Shown one piece after another: positions 58,775 to 64,000 of a stretch of 64,000 bases of DNA. Position numbers and translations under genes: made by a program. Origin of the DNA: Opitutaceae bacterium (GTDB taxonomy: Bacteria; Verrucomicrobiota; Verrucomicrobiia; Opitutales; Opitutaceae); NCBI GenBank assembly GCA_030648295.1, contig JAUSID010000161.1, forward strand, positions 1 to 64,000, written 5' to 3'. How positions within the stretch are numbered: the first letter of the stretch is position 1; every line of letters starts with the position of its first letter. The notes beneath the pieces are model-generated. The model was not told the origin of the DNA. It saw nothing but the letters and a program-made list of their open reading frames with translations, and did no database searches.

Positions 58775-60553
58775 ATGGACGAAATGATTTGGGCGCCCCT
58801 GGCGAGTCGGCTCTTGAAATGCCCACTCGACGATCAGTTATTCGATTCGTCGATAGGCCTGCGCCTGCACCTATGCGAATCCCACGCAGAGAGAATCTGT
58901 CGGCACAATCGCGTGCCGCGACAAGTCGCGTTGCAGGAGATCGAGATCCCTGAGAAGCTTTTTCTCTGCGGCCATTGCGGCTTCATAGTTCCTGCAGCCG
59001 AGCATGGAGACAGTGGAATGGTCAGACACATTCGCGCAGCACATCCTAACCCATTCGGCGCAATCCAAGTGAAATTTTCCGTGTCAACTGACTCGACCCT
59101 GATCGAGCAGTTTGTCGAGGCCGAGATGTCCCACGAAGTTTGCTCGTGCAGCTATTCCGAATGCGCTCAGGTATTCTCTGACGAGCCATCGGTGGCACTT
59201 CATTGGGCCGAGGAGCATTGTAGCGCACCGTCGATCGAGGAGACCCGACGCGCGTTCGAGGCCGACCCAGACCGTTTCAGACGCCCTTTGGCGGAGTGTC
59301 TTTCCGAAATCGCAGAAGAGGAAATCCGCCGCTGCCTGTCGGCTCCTGCGCCTGACGACGGTTACGTCATCCGTCATTCACCCAACGTGCCCAAAATCCG
59401 GAGCAAACCGGGTGAACACATCATCTACGTCGAACGCGAACCGGTGCGTTTCCTTGATCGTGAACTGGAGGAGCTGCTCGAATACGAAGGGCTCGATCTC
59501 ATTGAAGATGTGCCGCGCGGCGGAGTATGGCCACAAGCCGATCACCAGACCGTCCATGTCGATCTGCGATTCTGTAATATTCTGGACGGCTATTTTCCCA
59601 TGGTGAAAGACGTCCGCCACATCCTGCCCCCGCTGGCTGACGGTGAAACCATCGACGTGGTTTGGCAGAGTGAGTCGTTCCCCTGCAAGGTCAGCCGGTC
59701 GAAGCGAGCAATCTACAATCTCGACGGGCAACTCAAGCGCATATTCAGCCAGTTGCCGTCTGGAGTCCGGCTCTACATCACACGCGTTGGTCCGCTCCGA
59801 TACCAACTGGAAGTGAAACGGGCGCCTCACATGGTGCGAGACTGTAAATTCTTCCTCGCCGATGGCCATGGCGGCTGGGCGGTGGAATTTCGCGATGAAA
59901 TGGTCGAGTGGGAGACCGGTGACCACGTATTTAGGCACCAGCTAACCTTCGAACATTTGGAGGCGCTCCACCACGAAGCGCGCCGGACAAATCTAAGCAT
60001 CAAGGACGCGGTCTATGAGGCGATGAGGCAGTTGGCCAGTGAGACGGCGGTCCACGTGCTGGACGTGCATGACTTTGTCTTCCTGTGGATGAGAACGTGT
60101 TCGCTGGCTGCGGTGTGGGCACAGTTTCGGCCCGAGCACAAATGCTACGTCCGAGCGCTTCCAGGTTGGTATCGATTCGATCCAACCGCGTCTCTTCCCA
60201 CAGTTCGATTCGTCCCGCCACCTCTCCGACCGAGAATACGACTGAGGCAGTATTCCAAGGATGGAACGCGATACAGAGTCAAACAACGCGGATGGAGGCA
60301 CAACATTTACAACAGCCGCTTAGAGCAATTTCAGGACGACCCCGACGCACTCCTTGACGTTCGTTGCGCTTTCGGCACGCCGGACGAGGTGGTTTTCGTC
60401 ATTCCAATTCCGTGGTTGATGGAGCAAATCATTCCGCGTGCCGACTGCAACGAGCGAGGCCAATACCTGTTTAGCGTCAATCAGCACGACTTTGTTTTCA
60501 CTTGGGATCACGGCATCAAAATGGACGGAAGGTCTTTCATGGAAGAGCGCTAA
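58775..60553 (+). CDS. Large protein with N-terminal C2H2-type zinc fingers, unknown
   Basis: A 592-residue protein, not recognised as any named family. The N-terminus has two clear C2H2-type sites: CGHCGFIVPAAEHGDSGMVR (C65, C68) with H85 and H90, and CSYSECAQVFSDEPSVALHW (C125, C130) with H143 and H148. A weaker one is at residues 16-37 (CPLDD..., H32, C34, H37). The middle is acidic (FLDRELEELLEYEGLDLIED), and the C-terminus is basic and aromatic-rich (YSKDGTRYRVKQRGWRHNIY). No membrane segment, nuclease or ATPase motif is evident. Base composition is visibly lower in GC than the neighbours, suggesting transfer. It starts 3 bp after the partner gene, so translation is probably coupled. Confidence 0.75.
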   Translation: MDEMIWAPLASRLLKCPLDDQLFDSSIGLRLHLCESHAERICRHNRVPRQVALQEIEIPEKLFLCGHCGFIVPAAEHGDSGMVRHIRAAHPNPFGAIQVKFSVSTDSTLIEQFVEAEMSHEVCSCSYSECAQVFSDEPSVALHWAEEHCSAPSIEETRRAFEADPDRFRRPLAECLSEIAEEEIRRCLSAPAPDDGYVIRHSPNVPKIRSKPGEHIIYVEREPVRFLDRELEELLEYEGLDLIEDVPRGGVWPQADHQTVHVDLRFCNILDGYFPMVKDVRHILPPLADGETIDVVWQSESFPCKVSRSKRAIYNLDGQLKRIFSQLPSGVRLYITRVGPLRYQLEVKRAPHMVRDCKFFLADGHGGWAVEFRDEMVEWETGDHVFRHQLTFEHLEALHHEARRTNLSIKDAVYEAMRQLASETAVHVLDVHDFVFLWMRTCSLAAVWAQFRPEHKCYVRALPGWYRFDPTASLPTVRFVPPPLRPRIRLRQYSKDGTRYRVKQRGWRHNIYNSRLEQFQDDPDALLDVRCAFGTPDEVVFVIPIPWLMEQIIPRADCNERGQYLFSVNQHDFVFTWDHGIKMDGRSFMEER

Positions 60554-60600
60554 GACCGCGGCCGCTTGACACGCGCCAGCATTGATCTCACCCACCGCGC

Positions 60601-61005
60601 TCAACCTCCGGCGAATCGCTCGTAGCGATTACCCAAATGGGAAAACGCATTCCGATCGCGGGCGACGATACTCGCGCTGGCGCACTCCGCCACGGCGAGC
60701 TGCCACCCGTCGTTTTCGCCGAAGCGCCGGCCGGACTTCCGCGCCCGGCGCTGGAGTTCGGCGCATTTCTTCGCGTGTTTGAAGCCGAGCGTCTGCGGCA
60801 CGTAGCGAGTGATGAAAGTCAAGCCGCGCGCCTCGTCCTCGAACCCCTCTAGAAATTCCGCCACGGTGATGGTTGAAACCAGCAGCGGGCGGTCGGGCAG
60901 ACTGCGATTGCGCCGCAGCCATTCCATCGCGGGTCCGGCTCGGCCGGATTCAATTTCGCGCTCGAGCGCGATCAAGAACGACGAATCAAGCAGCGCGGGA
61001 GGCAC
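60601..61005 (-). CDS. vapC: PIN-domain toxin, VapC type
   Basis: A 134-residue putative ribonuclease of a type II toxin-antitoxin system. PIN acidic residues are in place: D7 in LLDSSFLIALE, E50 in ITVAEFLEGF, D99 in GENDGWQLAVAE and D117 in IVARDRNAF. The domain fold fits VapC, which cleaves RNA (often tRNA or rRNA) with Mg2+. Its start overlaps the antitoxin stop by 20 nt (60986-61005), as usual for such pairs. Confidence 0.9.
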   Translation of the reverse strand: MPPALLDSSFLIALEREIESGRAGPAMEWLRRNRSLPDRPLLVSTITVAEFLEGFEDEARGLTFITRYVPQTLGFKHAKKCAELQRRARKSGRRFGENDGWQLAVAECASASIVARDRNAFSHLGNRYERFAGG

Positions 61006-61198
61006 GGCGACCCTTGCGCTCAGCGTTCCTTGCCAACTCGACCTCGGCCCAGTCGGCGAGTTCGTGCGTCGTCACAACTTTGCCTAAGGAACGGGCGTGG
61101 ATCAGCTCGGAGCGCGACATGCCGACCGTCTTCGCGGTGCGATCCAATTGTTTCAGCTCGGCCGCCGTGTAGCGCGTGGAAACGGGAAACTCCTTCAT
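60986..61198 (-). CDS. Ribbon-helix-helix antitoxin of the PIN pair
   Basis: A 70-residue protein starting MKEFPVSTRYTAAELKQLDR at 61198. The first 35 residues (VSTRYTAAELKQLDRTAKTV, GMSRSELIHARSL) fit a CopG/RHH DNA-binding fold. The C-terminus (HELADWAEVELARNAERKGR) would wrap the toxin. The frame continues upstream to 61525 without coding character. It precedes and overlaps vapC, so it probably autoregulates the operon. Confidence 0.82.
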   Translation of the reverse strand: MKEFPVSTRYTAAELKQLDRTAKTVGMSRSELIHARSLGKVVTTHELADWAEVELARNAERKGRRASRAA

Positions 61199-61517
61199 GA
61201 GCCAACCAGAAGAAAAATCATCCGTGCAGTCAACTACGGCGGTAGTTGCCCAACATCGCGAAAGAGCCGGCCGCGTGACGCCTCCCGGGCACGATCGACC
61301 ACCAGCATTCGCAAGCAGAACTCTGTGCCCCAATGGTTTTGTGCGACGGAGTGTGAAATAAGCGGGTTGGCGGTGATGGGCTCGGGCGCGAACTATTTGC
61401 CAGACGATCCGCGTGCTGCATTTGCCGGCCTTCGCCACCCGATAAAAACCAAAGCTATTTGCGCGGCGGAGTGATTTTGACTGTTGCGTCATACCGCTTC
61501 CCTCTAACCTCGGCCGC
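61199..61517. other. Intergenic spacer, no gene recognised
   Basis: 319 bases between the divergent antitoxin gene and the small ORF at 61518. A CTACGGCGGTAG dyad at about 61236-61247 lies 38 bp upstream of the antitoxin start and could be its operator. The rest shows open frames without family character. Confidence 0.4.
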
Positions 61518-61820
61518 GTGAACACCCCGCCCCCCGGAAACTCCAGTGGTCCAAACCGGCTGAAGTGGCTTGATGCTCAGCTGGCCAACCTCGCCGGGGC
61601 TTGCCCGCACACCAAGACGAATCCGAATTCGTGTCCGCTGCATGAAGTGCGCAAATTGTCGCCCGCGGCCATCGGAAAATGGCTCGATGCCCTGCGGCTC
61701 GAGGAAAAGGAGTACCTGATGCTGTACCATCAGTGCTGCCTCGTCATCCGTTGGGAGTCGCAGCAACCGAAGGTGGGCCGGGTGAAACCGAAATCGCCGC
61801 GTCGCCGTCGTGCGCGCTGA
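61518..61820 (+). CDS. Small conserved Cys-containing hypothetical protein
   Basis: A 100-residue basic protein with a GTG start at 61518. The core LAGACPHTKTNPNSCPLHEV, RKLSPAAIGKWLDALRLEEK, EYLMLYHQCCLVIRWESQQP resembles a short family that carries CPHxxxNPxxCPL and a later cysteine near a Tyr-His pair; I know no function for it. The cysteines could bind metal. The C-terminus is Arg/Lys-rich (VKPKSPRRRRAR). Confidence 0.66.
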   Translation: MNTPPPGNSSGPNRLKWLDAQLANLAGACPHTKTNPNSCPLHEVRKLSPAAIGKWLDALRLEEKEYLMLYHQCCLVIRWESQQPKVGRVKPKSPRRRRAR

Positions 61821-61865
61821 GACGGCGCGCTAAAGAGGGGCCGGTTCGGATCAGAGAGAGTCCAT

Positions 61866-61950
61866 CGTTCTTGTTCTCGTAATCTTTCTCTTTCTCCCCG
61901 CCGGGAACGGGAATCGCAGGAGCGCGAGAAAGAGAGCGAGGAGCGAGCAC
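61866..61950. repeat. Second CTTTCTC/GAGAAAG inverted-arm repeat
   Basis: Left arm TTCTTGTTCTCGTAATCTTT plus CTCTTTCTCCCC; right arm GCGCGAGAAAGAGAGCGAG. It shares TTCTCGTAATC and TTTCTCCC with 36176-36215. It lies in the 197-bp space before the ceramidase-like gene. Confidence 0.68.
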
Positions 61951-62017
61951 GAGCCGGACAATCCCGCTTTCGAGAGGGATTGCAGCACCGCGCCGACCTG
62001 TTCATCGGTTGGGCCCC

Positions 62018-63292
62018 ATGCGCTTTCTTACCCTTTTGCTTTCGCTCACCCTGGCGGCGGCGTCGCTCCGCGCGGAGTTCCGCGCCGCGGTCATCAAAGT
62101 CGACATCACCCCCAAGACTCCGCAGTGGCTGATGGGATACGGCCCGCGCAAGTCCACCGGCGTCCGCGATCCGATTTTCCATCGCATCGCCGCGCTCGAT
62201 GACGGTGCGACCCAGGCGTTCATCATCGCCTCCGATCTCTGCCTGTTCTCGCCGACGGTTTACGACGAAGTCACGGCCGAGCTCAAGCAGCAGCTTGGGC
62301 TCGAACCGCGGCAGGTGTGGTGGACGGTCACCCACAGTCACTCCACCCCCGAGGTCGGCCCGCCCGGAATGTACGATGTCCTGCTGAAGGGCCGCTCGGA
62401 TCACCCGTGGGATCGCGACTATCATCAGTTCATCAAGACCGCGCTGATCGACGGCCTCCGGCAGGCGCGCGCGAAGCTCGAGCCGGCGCGGATCGCGAGC
62501 GGCACCGGATTCTCGCGGGCGAACATCAACCGGCGCGCGCGCGACGTGGATGGGAAGATTTCACTCGGCCTCAATCCCGATGGCCCGGCCGACCGGCAGA
62601 TTGGCCTCATCCGTTTCGAGCGTCCCGACGGCTCGCCAATCGGGATGATCGTGAACTACGCGATGCATGGGACGGTGTTCGGCGGGTCGATGCTTCAGAT
62701 TAGCGGTGATGGCCCGGGCGTGGTCTCCGCCTACGTCGAGGAGAAGATCGGCGCGCCCGCGCTCTACATTAACGGCGCGGCGGGGAACCTGGCGCCGATC
62801 TACACGGTGCAGGAACCGGCCCGTTCGCACATCGGCGAATTTCGCGTGCTGCTCGGCGACAGGATTCTCGAGGCCAACCAGGCGCTCGGCCGCGCCGCAT
62901 CCGACGTGAAGCTCTGGGTCGGAGAGCACTGGATCGAGACGCCGCGGAAGGAGGGCCTCGGCTGGTCGGACGAACTCAAGGCGTACGGCACGAAGAGCCC
63001 GGCCGGCGTGGAACTCGTGCGCGTGCCGGTCCGCGTGATGCGCATCAACGACACGGTGATGTGGGGGAGTCCGGTGGAAATGTTTTGCGAAATCGCACTG
63101 CGCGTCCGCAACGAATCACCGTTCCGCCACACGTTTTATTTCGGCTACAGCAACGGCTGGCTCGGCTACATGCCCACCGCCGAGGCGTTCCGGGATGGCG
63201 GGTACGAGCCGCGCACGTCGCCTTTTTCCCCCCAGGTGGAAAAGGATTACACCGAGGGTGTGATTTCGTTCCTGCACGGTGTGCCGAGGTAG
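62018..63292 (+). CDS. Neutral/alkaline ceramidase-like exported hydrolase
   Basis: A 424-residue exported protein. The ATG at 62018 gives signal peptide MRFLTLLLSLTLAAASLRAE; an earlier TTG three codons upstream is unlikely. Features of the ceramidase N-terminal domain: FRAAVIKVDITPKTPQWLMG, WWTVTHSHSTPEVGPPGMY (metal-binding HSH), MIVNYAMHGTVFGGS and ALYINGAAGNLAPIYT. The family includes zinc amidases acting on ceramide and many uncharacterised planctomycete/verrucomicrobial paralogues of about this length that lack the C-terminal domain. Hydrolysis of an amide or ester at the cell envelope is likely; ceramide is not certain. Confidence 0.85.
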   Translation: MRFLTLLLSLTLAAASLRAEFRAAVIKVDITPKTPQWLMGYGPRKSTGVRDPIFHRIAALDDGATQAFIIASDLCLFSPTVYDEVTAELKQQLGLEPRQVWWTVTHSHSTPEVGPPGMYDVLLKGRSDHPWDRDYHQFIKTALIDGLRQARAKLEPARIASGTGFSRANINRRARDVDGKISLGLNPDGPADRQIGLIRFERPDGSPIGMIVNYAMHGTVFGGSMLQISGDGPGVVSAYVEEKIGAPALYINGAAGNLAPIYTVQEPARSHIGEFRVLLGDRILEANQALGRAASDVKLWVGEHWIETPRKEGLGWSDELKAYGTKSPAGVELVRVPVRVMRINDTVMWGSPVEMFCEIALRVRNESPFRHTFYFGYSNGWLGYMPTAEAFRDGGYEPRTSPFSPQVEKDYTEGVISFLHGVPR

Positions 63293-63375
63293 AAGACGCC
63301 GGAAGACGGGAAGACGGGGAGACGCGGAAGACCTGGAAGACGGGTAGACGCGGAAGACGCGGAAGACCTCAAAGG
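63293..63375. repeat. GGAAGACG nonamer-like array
   Basis: Eight or nine imperfect copies of a 9-base unit around GGAAGACGC / GGAAGACGG / GGAAGACCT, starting at the stop codon of the ceramidase-like gene. A GTCCATT motif repeats three times right after (63407-63425). Confidence 0.8.
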
Positions 63376-63510
63376 CCGGGAAGGCGCGTCGATTCCTGTC
63401 CATTGAGGTCCATTCCGTCCATTCGCCGTATCCCTGCGGCAGCGGCAGCATATCCCGCCGAGCTTTGACAAACGGGCCGGATTTTCAGGGACTGTAGGCC
63501 GCCCCCCTCC

Positions 63511-64000
63511 ATGAAAATCCGACTCACCCCTGCCACGGCGCTCGTCGCCCTTGTTGTATTCGGCTTGCTGGCACGCGTTGCCGGTGCGGCCATTCCCGGT
63601 GTCAAGATGCCGCCGAACGACGGCAAGCTGCGCATCATCGCGTTCGGTGCGCACCCGGACGACTGCGAGATTCAGGTGTCCGGCTCCGGCGCCATGTGGG
63701 CGAAACAGGGCCATCACGTGCTGCTCGTATCGGTGACCAACGGCGACATCGGCCACTGGCGCGAGGCGGGCGGCCCGCTCGCAATCCGGCGCAAGGCCGA
63801 GGTCGACAAGGCGCACGAGATTATGGGGGTTCAGGGTGTCGTGCTCGACATCCACGATGGCGAACTGGAGCCGACGCTCGAAAACCGCCGGACGCTGACC
63901 CGGCTCATTCGCGAATGGAACGCCGACCTCGTGCTTGGGCCGCGGACCAATGATTATCACCCCGACCATCGCTACACTGGCGTGCTCGTGCAGGATGCGG
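63511..64000 (+). CDS. PIG-L family deacetylase, cut by window end
   Basis: Visible 163 codons of an exported LmbE/PIG-L-type zinc N-deacetylase. The ATG at 63511 gives signal peptide MKIRLTPATALVALVVFGLL. The catalytic motif AHPDDCEI (HPDDxE, zinc ligands and base) is at about residue 50, and GPRTNDYHPDHRYTGVLVQD (HPDH) at about 150. These are the defining motifs of enzymes that remove N-acetyl groups from sugars such as GlcNAc conjugates. An exported form suggests extracellular or periplasmic glycan deacetylation. The C-terminus is outside the window. Confidence 0.93.
   Translation, partial: MKIRLTPATALVALVVFGLLARVAGAAIPGVKMPPNDGKLRIIAFGAHPDDCEIQVSGSGAMWAKQGHHVLLVSVTNGDIGHWREAGGPLAIRRKAEVDKAHEIMGVQGVVLDIHDGELEPTLENRRTLTRLIREWNADLVLGPRTNDYHPDHRYTGVLVQDA

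Overview
The window looks like a chromosomal segment of a high-GC Verrucomicrobiota bacterium, most likely an Opitutaceae-type soil or freshwater polymer degrader. This is inferred from gene content, not from a marker gene. The evidence is three TonB-dependent receptors with an N-terminal carboxypeptidase-regulatory-like domain, a sulfatase, GH31, GH95, PL1 and heparinase-like enzymes, a HEAT-repeat/DUF1080 protein, Tat-exported Gfo/Idh/MocA and DegT-fold proteins, weak or absent Shine-Dalgarno sites, and intergenic spaces full of short palindromic and simple-period repeats. No rRNA, tRNA or CRISPR array was recognised.

Layout. 1-4643: sulfatase (cut by the window edge) divergent from a TonB receptor. 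5038-7387: BASS transporter, DoxX protein and a small conserved protein. 7550-8461: a chimeric gene whose front is a TonB receptor and whose tail resembles the end of a membrane acyltransferase. 8422-15241: GH31 glucosidase, PL1 pectate lyase and its TonB receptor. 15425-17521: wreck of a type I restriction-modification locus (hsdM and hsdS remnants) with a DUF3800 gene and a second gene fragment. 17778-21720: pyruvate phosphate dikinase and tatC. 22049-25401: lipoprotein, two membrane proteins and a truncated aminopeptidase P. 25498-36017: GH95 fucosidase, HEAT/DUF1080 protein, Gfo/Idh oxidoreductase, PhoD-like phosphatase and DegT-family protein. 36473-51912: one long leftward run encoding a type II secretion system in the order glycine-rich protein, E, F, G, H, I, J, K, L, M, C, D (N-part), D (secretin part), histidine kinase, sigma-54 response regulator. 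52138-56820: EF-hand protein, GntP permease and a heparinase-like lyase. 56935-61198: accessory island with an IS66 transposase remnant, a three-gene XRE regulator/conserved protein/zinc-finger protein cassette and a PIN toxin-antitoxin pair. 61518-64000: small conserved protein, ceramidase-like hydrolase and a PIG-L deacetylase cut by the window end.

Functionally, the genes fit a life on plant or algal polysaccharides. The type II system would export hydrolases, TonB receptors would import oligosaccharides, and GntP may take up sugar acids released from pectin or uronates. TatC would supply the export route for the folded Tat-signal proteins.

The strongest unusual points are: (i) a secretin split into two separately exported proteins, apparently inside the N3 domain; (ii) pseudopilin leader peptides built from dispersed repeat DNA, including an in-frame 21-residue duplication in GspH; (iii) the uncharacterised XRE/conserved protein/C2H2 zinc-finger cassette beside a transposase remnant; (iv) the TonB receptor/acyltransferase deletion fusion; (v) a palindrome family TGTCAnnTAATAnnTGACA, one copy of which sits inside a 111-bp MITE-like insertion; and (vi) several families of short-period repeats arranged as inverted arms.
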